From an uncultured Eubacterium sp. (lineage in GTDB: Bacteria > Bacillota > Clostridia > Oscillospirales > Acutalibacteraceae), in the NCBI RefSeq assembly GCF_934525195.1, contig NZ_CAKSZA010000003.1:233736-297735 (forward strand): a stretch of DNA of 64,000 nt. The letters run 5' to 3'. Below are positions 23,175 to 31,215 of this stretch, in pieces. A program made the translations under genes and the position numbers. A model generated the notes under the pieces. It saw only the letters and a list, made by a program, of their open reading frames with translations, did no database searches and had not been told where the DNA came from. Within the stretch, counting starts at the first letter, position 1; every line of letters starts with the position of its first letter.

Positions 23175-24098
23175 ATGATAAAGAAAGAGTACACTTACAA
23201 AAGTGCTTCAGGCATTTGTGACATCAAGGCTTGGCAGTTCGCACCCGAGGGCGAAGTAAAGGCTGTTATTCAGATGCACCACGGTATGGCTGAACATACA
23301 AACAGGTATCGCAATTTTATTTCTGCGTTTACCGACAAGGGCTATGCGATTTTCATCAACGATATGCTCGGTCACGGTCAGTCGAATGATGACAAGGATT
23401 TGCTTGGCTATTTTGGCGACAAGGACGGCTACAAGAACATCCTTGCCGATGCAAAGGCTCTTACAGACATTGCAAAAAAAGAATATCCCGACAAGAAGTT
23501 CCTTATCGCAGGTCACTCAATGGGCTCACTTATTATGAGATGCTACATCAACGAGTACGGCAATGATTTTGACGGTGCTGTGTTTATCGGCACGGCAGGA
23601 CCTACTCCGCTTGCAAAGATTGGTATTCCGATTATGAAATTGATTGCAGGCATCAAGGGCAAAAAGTATCACAGTCAGTTCCTCAACAATCTTTCTCTCG
23701 GCGCATACGACAAGCCGTTTGAGCACAGAACCCACTATGATTGGGGTATGAGAGATACAAAAGAGGTTGACGAATATGTTGCAGACCCGCTTTGCGGATT
23801 TCTCTTTACCGTTGCAGGCTTTATGGATTTGAGCCAGCTCACAATTCAGTGCAATGAGGACAGATGGTTCAACAATGTTGCAAAGGATAAGCCGGTTCTT
23901 TTGATGTCGGGCGATATGGACCCTGTCGGAAATTACGGCAAGGGCGTAAAGGAAGTTTATCAAAAGCTTCTTGACACAGACCACAAAAATGTCACACTCA
24001 AGCTTTATCCTGAGGCTCGCCACGAGATTCTCAACGAGATTAACAAGCAAGAGGTTTATGACGATTTAGACAAATGGATTGAGGAGAATGTTCTTTGA
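23175..24098 (+). CDS. Alpha/beta hydrolase, monoacylglycerol lipase/lysophospholipase-like
   Basis: 307-aa serine hydrolase. The oxyanion strand is IQMHHGMAEHTNRY, the nucleophile elbow GHSMGS, with Asp in LLMSGDMDPVGNYG and His in YPEARHEIL, so the full Ser-Asp-His triad is in the expected order. A cap region (about 140-225) separates core strands. No signal peptide, so cytoplasmic. It resembles YtpA/PldB-type Hydrolase_4 proteins acting on monoacylglycerols or lysophospholipids. The SD is AAAGGGG. The 3' end overlaps the TatD-family start. Confidence 0.85.
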   Translation: MIKKEYTYKSASGICDIKAWQFAPEGEVKAVIQMHHGMAEHTNRYRNFISAFTDKGYAIFINDMLGHGQSNDDKDLLGYFGDKDGYKNILADAKALTDIAKKEYPDKKFLIAGHSMGSLIMRCYINEYGNDFDGAVFIGTAGPTPLAKIGIPIMKLIAGIKGKKYHSQFLNNLSLGAYDKPFEHRTHYDWGMRDTKEVDEYVADPLCGFLFTVAGFMDLSQLTIQCNEDRWFNNVAKDKPVLLMSGDMDPVGNYGKGVKEVYQKLLDTDHKNVTLKLYPEARHEILNEINKQEVYDDLDKWIEENVL

Positions 24099-24862
24099 TT
24101 TACAAAAACATTTTTGACACACATTCTCATTATGACGATGAGGCTTTTGACAGCGACCGTGACGAGTTGATTTTGTCGCTTTGGGACAAGGGCGTTGTCG
24201 GTGTTGTCAGCTGTGGATGTGATATTCCGTCAACGGCGGCAAATCAAAATTTGGCGCATAGATTTGATGATTTTTATTTTGCAGCAGGCTTTCACCCCGA
24301 AAATTTGGAGGAATACGACATTGACGATTTGAGCCTCCTTGATGAATATTTGAGTGATGGAAAGTGCGTTGCAGTCGGCGAAATCGGACTTGATTATCAT
24401 TGGATGGAATCGACCAAGGAAAAGCAAAAGGCTTTTTTTGAAGCACAGATTGAAATTGCCAAGAACCACGATTTGCCTGTGATTGTGCACGACAGAGAGG
24501 CTCACGGCGACACTCTCGATATTCTCAAAGCAACCAAGCCGAAAGGTGTTTTGCATTGCTTTTCGGGTTCAAAGGAGATGGCGAGGGAGATTATCAAGCT
24601 TGGTATGTACATCGGCTTGAACGGCGTGGCAACATTCAAAAACGCTCGTAAGAGTTTGGAAGTTGTCAAGGAAATTCCGCTTGACCGCCTTGTGCTCGAA
24701 ACGGATTGTCCGTATCTTGCTCCCGAACCTCACCGTGGCAAACGCAACGATTCGTCCTACATTCCTTTCATAGCGGAACGAATAGGCGAAGTGCTCGGAA
24801 AGTCGGCACAGGAAATACTTGATGTAACACATCGAAACGCATTAAATTTGTATAATTTATAA
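24095..24862 (+). CDS. TatD-family metal-dependent hydrolase
   Basis: 255-aa amidohydrolase-type TIM barrel. Metal ligands are visible as DTHSHYDDEAF (HxH), the bridging Glu in VGEIGLDYHW, HDREAHGD, HCFSGS, and the terminal Asp in LETDCPYLAPEPHRGKRN. The TatD/YabD family has DNase and 3'-5' exonuclease activity and D-aminoacyl-tRNA deacylase-like reports. Start is TTG at 24095 (TTGA overlap with the upstream stop), supported by GAGGAG 8 nt upstream and alignment of the HxH block; no ATG fits. Confidence 0.92.
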   Translation: MIYKNIFDTHSHYDDEAFDSDRDELILSLWDKGVVGVVSCGCDIPSTAANQNLAHRFDDFYFAAGFHPENLEEYDIDDLSLLDEYLSDGKCVAVGEIGLDYHWMESTKEKQKAFFEAQIEIAKNHDLPVIVHDREAHGDTLDILKATKPKGVLHCFSGSKEMAREIIKLGMYIGLNGVATFKNARKSLEVVKEIPLDRLVLETDCPYLAPEPHRGKRNDSSYIPFIAERIGEVLGKSAQEILDVTHRNALNLYNL

Positions 24863-24866
24863 AAAC

Positions 24867-24903
24867 AATACGCAACGACTTTGTAATAAAGCAGTTGCGT
24901 ATT
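24867..24903. terminator. Bidirectional terminator between the TatD-family and SIS genes
   Basis: AATACGCAAC/GTTGCGTATT stem between convergent genes. Confidence 0.75.
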
Positions 24904-24910
24904 TCTTATT

Positions 24911-25957
24911 TTATGCAGTTTTTTCGGGTGCAAGACTGACATCAAGTTCAAGGATTGTTTGCTGAAGCACGGTCGCAAGGGTGATGGGGTTGAACAGCGG
25001 AATGCTGTCGTCAACCGTCACCGTGCCGTCCGTGATTTCGCAGTCTTGCGCAATGTTTTTTGTTGTGTAAATTACCGTGTCAGCGCAGGAATATTTGATT
25101 GCGTCAATGTACGGCATAACAATCGGCATTGATGCGCTGTTGCTGATAATCGGCACAATCAATGTGTTTTTCAGTTCAAGACAGCTTTGCGCAATGTCGT
25201 ATATCGGCAGGGCAAAGGCGGTTTTTCCTGCAATCAGCCTGAATTTTTCCGCAACTGCTTGCGCCAACGCTTCGTCTGTTGAATATCCGCAGAACACGAT
25301 GTTGTCGAATTTTCCAATGAAATCAGCGACATTTTGCAATTCTTTTTCGCTGTTCGGTGTGAACGACAGCTTGCCCGGGAGCATTTGTGCAAGTCGCAGC
25401 GAAACGCTCATATTGATTTTTGACATACACCCGAGCGCTTCACCGAGATACATCGAAAGCATTGCAACGGCAAGGTATTCGTTTTGGAATGTGCACAGGC
25501 TCGTGTCGCAATCGGTGAGGTGCACCTTGCTTTTGCACATTTTTGCAAGGGTCGAGTCCTTTGCCGTCACCGCCACAACTTTTGCGCCGTTGACCAACGC
25601 TCGCTTCACCGCAGAGATTGTGTCGTCGCTTTCTCCGCTTTGCGAAATTGCTACGACAAGTGCATCACGGTACAGCACGCCTCTTGTGCCTTTCAGCAAT
25701 GCCGATGGGATTGCATAGGTCGGCAGTTCGGTGAGCATTTCGGTGTTGTGCGCCATTGCCTGTGCGGTGCAAAACGATTGCCCCGAGCCTGTCAGGATTA
25801 TTTCCGACAAGCCTTTTATTGCGTGCCTGCTCATTTTCAATGTCGGCAAAAAGAGTTTGTCTTTTTGTATCACTTCGTTCAAAAAATTTCTTATCGACTG
25901 TGCAACCTCGCTTATGTCGTTTTCGTACAAATTGCCGAGTCCCAAATTATCAGTCAT
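24911..25957 (-). CDS. Double-SIS-domain sugar isomerase-like protein
   Basis: 348 aa with two SIS (sugar isomerase) domains: LTGSGQSFCTAQAMAHNTEML and VVAISQSGESDDTISAVK in the first, and FCGYSTDEALAQAVAEKFRL in the second. This is the layout of the isomerase half of GlmS, FrlB and AgaS, but there is no N-terminal glutaminase domain, so it is not GlmS. It may deglycate or isomerise amino-sugar phosphates. Its ATG directly follows the stop of spoIIE (TGA-ATG), implying coupled translation with a sporulation gene, which is an odd pairing. Confidence 0.85.
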   Translation of the reverse strand: MTDNLGLGNLYENDISEVAQSIRNFLNEVIQKDKLFLPTLKMSRHAIKGLSEIILTGSGQSFCTAQAMAHNTEMLTELPTYAIPSALLKGTRGVLYRDALVVAISQSGESDDTISAVKRALVNGAKVVAVTAKDSTLAKMCKSKVHLTDCDTSLCTFQNEYLAVAMLSMYLGEALGCMSKINMSVSLRLAQMLPGKLSFTPNSEKELQNVADFIGKFDNIVFCGYSTDEALAQAVAEKFRLIAGKTAFALPIYDIAQSCLELKNTLIVPIISNSASMPIVMPYIDAIKYSCADTVIYTTKNIAQDCEITDGTVTVDDSIPLFNPITLATVLQQTILELDVSLAPEKTA

Positions 25958-28069
25958 TCAGTTTCGCTCCAATCTTGCAAAAATTATACTCATATCGTCT
26001 GCTTTTTTGTCTTTCATTTCCTCTTTTGCACAGTTCAAAATGTAGTCAGCACCCTCTTGCACGCCGTTCGGCATATCGGATATTGCGTCTTTGAGCCATC
26101 TTTCTCCCAGGTCGGTTATGCCGTCACTCATCAAAATTATGCTGTCGCCGAGGCTCAAAACCGCCGTTCGCTTTGCAAATTCTATGCCTCGCAAAATTCC
26201 TGCCGGCATAGAGGTCAACTCGCATTTCGTCAGCCTGCCGTCTTTGATGATGTAGCTTGCCGGTGCACCTGCTTTGAACAGTTCGCACTTTCCTGTGAAA
26301 AGGTCGATGTTTGCAATGTCAAGCGTTGCAAGGCTTTCGTCATTGGATTTGACAAGCAGGGCGGAGTTGACGATTTTCAGCGCCGAATCAAATCCAAATC
26401 CCGAATTGATGAGTTTTGACAAAAGTCCTGCACCCATCGCACCGTCAAGTGCCGCACGACTGCCTTTGCCCATTCCGTCACTTATAATAAGTATGGAATG
26501 ACCTTTGCTGTCGTTGATAATTTTCACCGTGTCACCGCACAGTTCGCCCTCTGCACTGAATTGTGCAAAGCCGACTTCAAGCGAATAATTCGGTTTTTCG
26601 GAAAAAGAAAGCATACTTTCATTTTTGAAGTTTGTGATTCTGCCCGTGTCAAAGTATCGGTTGCAGATTTTGCCTATTTCGTTTTTCAGTTCAATTCCCG
26701 TCAATTCCGCACTTGATGACGAAAGCAGAATTTCAACCCTCATTCTGCCGTACTTATCAACTATTGCGGAAATATTTGTCGGATAAATTTCGTATTCGCC
26801 GAGCAGTCGCCTGATTTTGTTGCTTGCGTTGCAGTCAAAGATTTCTGCTTCGTCAAATTCTTTTGCAAGGTCGTTCAGCATGCCCGATATTGAAATGAAT
26901 TGGTCGGATGCAACCATTCGGATTTGGTTTGTTTTTTCAAGAATAATCTCCCTCGTGATGTATTCGGTGTCACTCATTGTGTCACGCATTGCCTCGTTTT
27001 GCCTGCGTGTCACATCGTTTATTCGTTCTCGCACTTCGTCCACGCTGTCCGATATTGCTGACATCGCATTGGATGCAAATCGCAGTTTCAGTACAAGGTT
27101 TTGTCGCAGAGTGCCGTCCGGCGGCAAGTCTGTTCCGAGGTCAAAAAATTTCTCGATTTTGTCGGTTATCCCTGTCGGCATCAGCACGAAAATCAGCGAG
27201 CCGATTATTCCGTCAAGAAACAGCGATAACCCCACTTCTTCGCCTGTGGCAATCGAAAAGAAAGTGATTGACGCCAAAAATGCACCTGCCGTTGAGAATA
27301 TTGAAGCGCTTGAAAACAATCCTGCAACGAGCGTTGAAAATCCGAAAGCACCGCATAAAAACAATGCTTCTTTGCTGTGCACTCCGAGAACGAATCCGAG
27401 CGACAGCGACAAAATCATTCCGAGCCGTTCGCCTGCATAGTAGGTGGTGGTCAGCACCAAAACAACGGCGATTATTCTTATCGGATAGAGTCGCCAAATT
27501 GCTACATTGCCGAGGCTTAAAAACAAGGTCGACACGGATATAATTATGTATGCAAGCTCCGAAATCGGCAGTGCTTTGAATCTCATTTGGCGAAGATTTG
27601 CGTTTATTCCTTTGTAGTAGCAGTAGGTCACGCCTGCGCTCAACATCGTTTCTGCCAAGAGGAGAAAATATGCCTCACTGCCTGACGAAAGCCTGATGTT
27701 TACAAATATTCCCGTTGAGAGAATTGACACCGTGCCGATGATAATTGAAAACAGCGGGTTGTGGTATGCGTCAAGCAGGTCAATCAAAAACGCACCGAGC
27801 GCCGTTAAAATCACAGCGCACATATATCGCATGTTTTGTGCGTTGAACCCTGTCAGCAGATAGCCGATTACAGCACCGAGCGCCGAAAATATGTAGCCTT
27901 TTTTTCGTGCCGAGGCGGTCAGCGCCACGCCAAAAGGCTTCAGTCCGCCTACCGCAGAGCCGAACGAGGTTATCAGTCCCGCAAAAAAATATCCTGCAAA
28001 TATTCCTGCCCTTTTGAGCACCTCGCTTTTCACATTCTCCTCTAACCTTTTCTTGATTTTAACTTCCAT
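25958..28069 (-). CDS. spoIIE: Stage II sporulation protein E (PP2C phosphatase)
   Basis: 703 aa. The N-terminal third (about residues 20-320) has roughly ten hydrophobic segments, a central regulatory region follows (about 330-490), and the C-terminal PP2C phosphatase domain has the metal motifs IISDGMGKGSRA and ILMSDGITDLG plus DDMSIIFARL. SpoIIE dephosphorylates SpoIIAA in the forespore to release sigma-F and interacts with FtsZ at the polar septum. It is shorter than B. subtilis SpoIIE (~827 aa) but has all regions. This is the clearest evidence that the organism forms, or recently formed, endospores. Confidence 0.93.
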   Translation of the reverse strand: MEVKIKKRLEENVKSEVLKRAGIFAGYFFAGLITSFGSAVGGLKPFGVALTASARKKGYIFSALGAVIGYLLTGFNAQNMRYMCAVILTALGAFLIDLLDAYHNPLFSIIIGTVSILSTGIFVNIRLSSGSEAYFLLLAETMLSAGVTYCYYKGINANLRQMRFKALPISELAYIIISVSTLFLSLGNVAIWRLYPIRIIAVVLVLTTTYYAGERLGMILSLSLGFVLGVHSKEALFLCGAFGFSTLVAGLFSSASIFSTAGAFLASITFFSIATGEEVGLSLFLDGIIGSLIFVLMPTGITDKIEKFFDLGTDLPPDGTLRQNLVLKLRFASNAMSAISDSVDEVRERINDVTRRQNEAMRDTMSDTEYITREIILEKTNQIRMVASDQFISISGMLNDLAKEFDEAEIFDCNASNKIRRLLGEYEIYPTNISAIVDKYGRMRVEILLSSSSAELTGIELKNEIGKICNRYFDTGRITNFKNESMLSFSEKPNYSLEVGFAQFSAEGELCGDTVKIINDSKGHSILIISDGMGKGSRAALDGAMGAGLLSKLINSGFGFDSALKIVNSALLVKSNDESLATLDIANIDLFTGKCELFKAGAPASYIIKDGRLTKCELTSMPAGILRGIEFAKRTAVLSLGDSIILMSDGITDLGERWLKDAISDMPNGVQEGADYILNCAKEEMKDKKADDMSIIFARLERN

Positions 28070-28100
28070 ATTTGCCTCTTTTTGTTGTTATTTCTCCTGC

Positions 28101-28135
28101 ATTATATGGCAGTTTGTACAAAAAATATGTCGCAA
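28101..28135 (-). promoter_or_regulatory. Possible spoIIE promoter with Spo0A-box-like site
   Basis: Minus-strand -10 TATAAT (28106-28101). No good -35 at 17 bp. The TGTCGCA sequence on the plus strand (28128-28134) is one mismatch from the Spo0A box TGNCGAA, about 21 bp upstream of the -10. Confidence 0.35.
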
Positions 28136-28157
28136 TAGGTCATTGGCTAAAAATAGG

Positions 28158-28186
28158 TTGAAATATATTTGCCGTTGTGATAGAAT
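28158..28186 (+). promoter_or_regulatory. Promoter of the ABC-F gene
   Basis: TTGAAA (28158-28163), 17-bp spacer, TAGAAT (28181-28186). Confidence 0.65.
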
Positions 28187-28224
28187 ATTGTGGATTTTAG
28201 ATATTAGAAAGGTGAGGGATAGAT

Positions 28225-29832
28225 ATGATTTCAGCAAATGATATTTCCGTTCAGTTTGGCGGTCGCTCTTTGTTTGAGAGAGTAAATGTCGCTTTTACAC
28301 CGGGCAACTGTTATGGTATTATCGGTGCAAACGGCGCAGGCAAGTCAACATTTTTGAAGGTGCTCAGCGGTGACCTTGAACCGTCAAAGGGTGAGATTCA
28401 CATCACTCCGGGCGAGCGTCTTTCTGTGTTGAAGCAGGACCACTTTGCTTATGATGAATACGAGGTTGTTCGCACAGTTCTTATGGGCAACCCAAGACTT
28501 ATTGAGATTATGGAGGAAAAGGACGCACTTTATGCAAAAGAGGATTTCTCCGAGGAAGACGGCGTAAAGGCAGGCGAACTTGAAGCAGAATTTGCCGACC
28601 TTGACGGATGGAATGCAGAGAGTGATGCGGAATTTATGCTCAACAAATTGGGTGTTCCCGATGAATTCCATTATCTCAAAATGGCAGAGCTTCCGTCTGA
28701 TTTGAAGGTTAAGGTGCTCCTTGCACAGGCTTTGTACGGCAACCCTGATATTCTTCTTCTTGACGAGCCTACAAACCACCTTGATTTGACAGCTATCAGC
28801 TGGCTTGAAAACTTCCTTTTGGATTTTGAAAATACGGTTATCGTTGTATCTCACGACCGTCATTTCTTGAATAAGGTATGTACTCACATCTGTGATGTTG
28901 ACTACGGCAAGATTACTCTTTATACAGGTAACTACGATTTCTGGTACGAATACACCCAGATGCGTCAGCGTCAGGCAAGAGACCAAAACAAGAAGAATGA
29001 GCAGAAAATTAAGGAATTGCAGGACTTTATCAACCGTTTCTCTGCAAATGCCGCAAAGTCAAAGCAGGCAACTTCTCGTAAGAAACAGCTTGATGCTCTT
29101 GAAATGATTGAGATGCCTGTTTCGTCTCGCCGTTTCCCGTATGTTGACTTTAAGCCGGACAGAGAATGTGGCAACGATTTGCTCCGTGTTGACCATTTGA
29201 CAAAGACAATCGGCGACCGCAAGGTGCTTGATGACATCAGCTTTGTTATTCACCCAAGAGAAAAAGTTGCTTTTGTCGGCTCGGATGTTGTTGCAAAGAC
29301 AACACTTTTCAAGATTATTATGGGCGAGCTTGAGCCTGACGAGGGTAGCTTCAAGTGGGGTGTAACAACTTCTCAAAGCTATTTCCCAAGTGACAACAGC
29401 AGTTATTTTGACGGCGTTGACCTCACTCTTGTTGACTGGCTCAGACAGTACACAACCGAACAACTTGAGGCAGACATCAGAGGCTGGCTCGGCAGAATGT
29501 TGTTCTCAGGCGACGAAGCTCTCAAAAAGGCAAATGTTTTGTCCGGTGGTGAAAGAGTTAGATGTATGCTCTGCAAGATGATGCTTTCGGGTGCAAATGT
29601 TCTCATTTTTGACGAACCGACCAACCACCTCGACCTTGAATCCATTGCAGCGCTCAACAACGGTCTTATCCGCTATCCTGAAACTGTACTCTTTACTTCT
29701 CACGACCATCAGTTTGTAGAAACTGTGGCAGACAGAATTATCGAGATTTCGGGCAATACCTACATCGACCGCAAGGGAAGCTATGACGAGTTCCTTTCTA
29801 CATTTGATGAGGAACAACTGAAACATTTATAA
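28225..29832 (+). CDS. ABC-F ATPase (YkpA/YbiT-like), one composite site degenerate
   Basis: 535-aa soluble protein with two ABC domains and no membrane segments, an ABC-F type that acts on the ribosome. NBD1 has Walker A GANGAGKST and Walker B LLLDEPTNHLD but its signature is L-P-S-D-L. NBD2 has a degenerate Walker A (G-S-D-V-V-A-K-T-T) but a good signature (LSGGERVRC) and Walker B. Because composite sites pair Walker A of one domain with the signature of the other, one site looks intact and the other degenerate on both sides. The interdomain linker (about 240-300) is Gln/Lys/Arg-rich. It resembles housekeeping YkpA-type factors more than antibiotic-protection types. Confidence 0.87.
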   Translation: MISANDISVQFGGRSLFERVNVAFTPGNCYGIIGANGAGKSTFLKVLSGDLEPSKGEIHITPGERLSVLKQDHFAYDEYEVVRTVLMGNPRLIEIMEEKDALYAKEDFSEEDGVKAGELEAEFADLDGWNAESDAEFMLNKLGVPDEFHYLKMAELPSDLKVKVLLAQALYGNPDILLLDEPTNHLDLTAISWLENFLLDFENTVIVVSHDRHFLNKVCTHICDVDYGKITLYTGNYDFWYEYTQMRQRQARDQNKKNEQKIKELQDFINRFSANAAKSKQATSRKKQLDALEMIEMPVSSRRFPYVDFKPDRECGNDLLRVDHLTKTIGDRKVLDDISFVIHPREKVAFVGSDVVAKTTLFKIIMGELEPDEGSFKWGVTTSQSYFPSDNSSYFDGVDLTLVDWLRQYTTEQLEADIRGWLGRMLFSGDEALKKANVLSGGERVRCMLCKMMLSGANVLIFDEPTNHLDLESIAALNNGLIRYPETVLFTSHDHQFVETVADRIIEISGNTYIDRKGSYDEFLSTFDEEQLKHL

Positions 29833-29842
29833 TCAAAACAAA

Positions 29843-30136
29843 AGACTGTCGATAAAGCTCCTGAAACACGCTAAAATTATAATCAACCGATTTGCCTCCA
29901 CTTAAATGTAAGGGGTGCGGGTCTCCTGTGGAGACCTCTGCATTTTAATGCAGAAGCACCGACCGAACCGGCAGGTGAGACGGTGGCAACACGAAGTGTT
30001 GACGGTGGGGTTTTAAAAATGCCGTAGGTATCGAACCTACGGCATTTTTGGCGTTTTTCGTTTTTTGCTCAGTCGAGGTACCACCGTACATCTTCCTTCG
30101 CAAGAAAATGAAATTCAGAAACTTTCTCAACAGTCT
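29843..30136 (+). repeat. MITE-like dispersed repeat, copy 3 (long form)
   Basis: A 294-bp copy, nearly colinear with copy 2 and in the same orientation, beginning 10 bp after the ABC-F stop. Termini are AGACTGTCGATAAAGCTCCTGA and CAGAAACTTTCTCAACAGTCT. The terminator stem inside (30015-30049) differs from copies 1 and 2 at two base pairs, both changes compensatory. The 360-bp interval between the ABC-F and CHAP genes consists of this element and the terminator next to it. Confidence 0.85.
30015..30049 (+). terminator. Intrinsic terminator inside repeat copy 3
   Basis: AAAAATGCCGTAGGT/ACCTACGGCATTTTT, a 15-bp stem with the same ATCGA loop as the other copies. Confidence 0.8.
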
Positions 30137-30137
30137 G

Positions 30138-30173
30138 AAAAGACTGTAAGTTGAGAGGCTTACAGTCTTTTTT
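30138..30173. terminator. Terminator between repeat copy 3 and the CHAP gene
   Basis: AAAAGACTGTAAG/CTTACAGTCTTTT with a T6 tail. Suited to both convergent transcripts. Confidence 0.8.
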
Positions 30174-30192
30174 ACATATTAAGTATATTTGT

Positions 30193-30894
30193 TTATCTGT
30201 TTGTGCTCAATTTGTCTGCCAATGTCAAAATAGGAGAGTCGATTTGTTCTTCGCTGTTTTCCTCAACATTCATTGTTGCAAGGGTAAACTGATTTTGCAC
30301 ATCAACGGTGCGTGCCTTATCGGTCATAAATTTGTCCGAATTTTGATTTGTTGCGTTAAGGAGTTTTTTCTCCAATTTCTTTGTTACCCCGTTATTGTAG
30401 GTGTAAATATAACCGTAAAAGGTTTGTCCGTAGTGTGACGAAAGATTTGAGTAGGTTACTGTGTTGAAATATCTTCCATGCCAATGTGATTCTGAAAGAG
30501 TGATGCCGTTGTCGTCAATTTTTTCAACCACGGCAACGTGTCTGCTCCAGCAGGCAACTGCGCCGAGTTTTGGCTCACTTCCGTATTCGTAGTAGCCGTT
30601 TGATTTGTTGATGAAATACCAATCACCGGCGCTGCCGTGAGTGATAAGCGGTGCTTCACCGTTCATTTCGTAAATTCTGCCGTAGGCATATGCCACACAG
30701 TTTGGCATACCCGAGCCAACCTGAAAGTAACGGTTAAGCTCTCTGTTGTAATATGCGCTTGATGAACTTGGCGCTGTCAAACGAGGCTCATAGTCGCTGT
30801 CGTCTGCATAGCAAAGTGCAGGAGTAATGAGCGAAAGCACGAGGCTCATAATTATTACAAACGGAATTATAAGCAGGGTTTTCTTCTTAGTCAT
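30193..30894 (-). CDS. Secreted CHAP-domain peptidoglycan hydrolase
   Basis: 233 aa with a Sec signal peptide (KKK then a hydrophobic core about residues 7-28, A-L-C-Y-A cleavage region). The CHAP domain (about 60-170) has the catalytic Cys in MPNCVAYAYGRIYE and His in CWSRHVAVVEKI. W-Y-F, the S-E-S-H-W-H-G block and FYGYIYT match the amidase/endopeptidase fold. CHAP enzymes cut peptidoglycan cross-links or amide bonds and are exported. The C-terminal 60 residues look disordered. No wall-binding domain is seen. WalR-type boxes lie upstream, which would fit control by the essential wall-sensing two-component system. Confidence 0.85.
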   Translation of the reverse strand: MTKKKTLLIIPFVIIMSLVLSLITPALCYADDSDYEPRLTAPSSSSAYYNRELNRYFQVGSGMPNCVAYAYGRIYEMNGEAPLITHGSAGDWYFINKSNGYYEYGSEPKLGAVACWSRHVAVVEKIDDNGITLSESHWHGRYFNTVTYSNLSSHYGQTFYGYIYTYNNGVTKKLEKKLLNATNQNSDKFMTDKARTVDVQNQFTLATMNVEENSEEQIDSPILTLADKLSTNR

Positions 30895-31023
30895 AGATGC
30901 CTTCCTTTTTCTTTGGCGAAAATAAAACTATATTCTCGCTTTTTGATGATTACGAAAATCAATGTTTTCGATTCAACTCGCTTAATATGTATTTGTTTGT
31001 TGTTGCTTTGACACAACGCTAAT

Positions 31024-31052
31024 ATTATACCAAATGTGACATTTTGTAATCT
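31024..31052 (-). promoter_or_regulatory. Promoter of the CHAP hydrolase, weak -35
   Basis: Minus-strand -10 TATAAT (31029-31024); the position 17 bp upstream reads AGATTA (31052-31047), a poor -35, consistent with activator dependence. Confidence 0.5.
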
Positions 31053-31101
31053 ATGTGAAAAATATACAACAGATTTGTAACCTTTATGTAACTTTTGTAA
31101 C
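31045..31101 (-). promoter_or_regulatory. WalR (YycF)-like box array upstream of the CHAP hydrolase
   Basis: On the plus strand: TGTAAC (31076-31081), 5 bp, TGTAAC (31087-31092), an exact match to the WalR consensus TGTWAH-N5-TGTWAH. A third TGTAAC (31096-31101) and a TGTAAT/TGTGAA pair (31045-31059) flank it. The array is upstream of and overlaps the -35 region of the CHAP gene. The 321-bp CHAP/P-type-ATPase interval holds this array and the two promoters. Confidence 0.6.
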
Positions 31102-31160
31102 TTTTTACAAAAAATCGTCATATCACTTGACAAAAAACAGCCGTTTTGAGGATTTGTTTG

Positions 31161-31189
31161 TTGTAATGTTGAAATTATTGTGATATAAT
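31161..31189 (+). promoter_or_regulatory. Promoter of the P1B-ATPase-like gene
   Basis: TTGTAA (31161-31166), 17-bp spacer, TATAAT (31184-31189). Confidence 0.6.
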
Positions 31190-31215
31190 TATTCTATTTT
31201 GAAGAGGTGAATTTT

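Noticed and set aside
30891..31133. 80-codon minus-strand ORF upstream of the CHAP gene
   Set aside because: It overlaps the CHAP start by 4 nt, runs through the promoter region, has no SD, and its composition is like random A/T-rich sequence.
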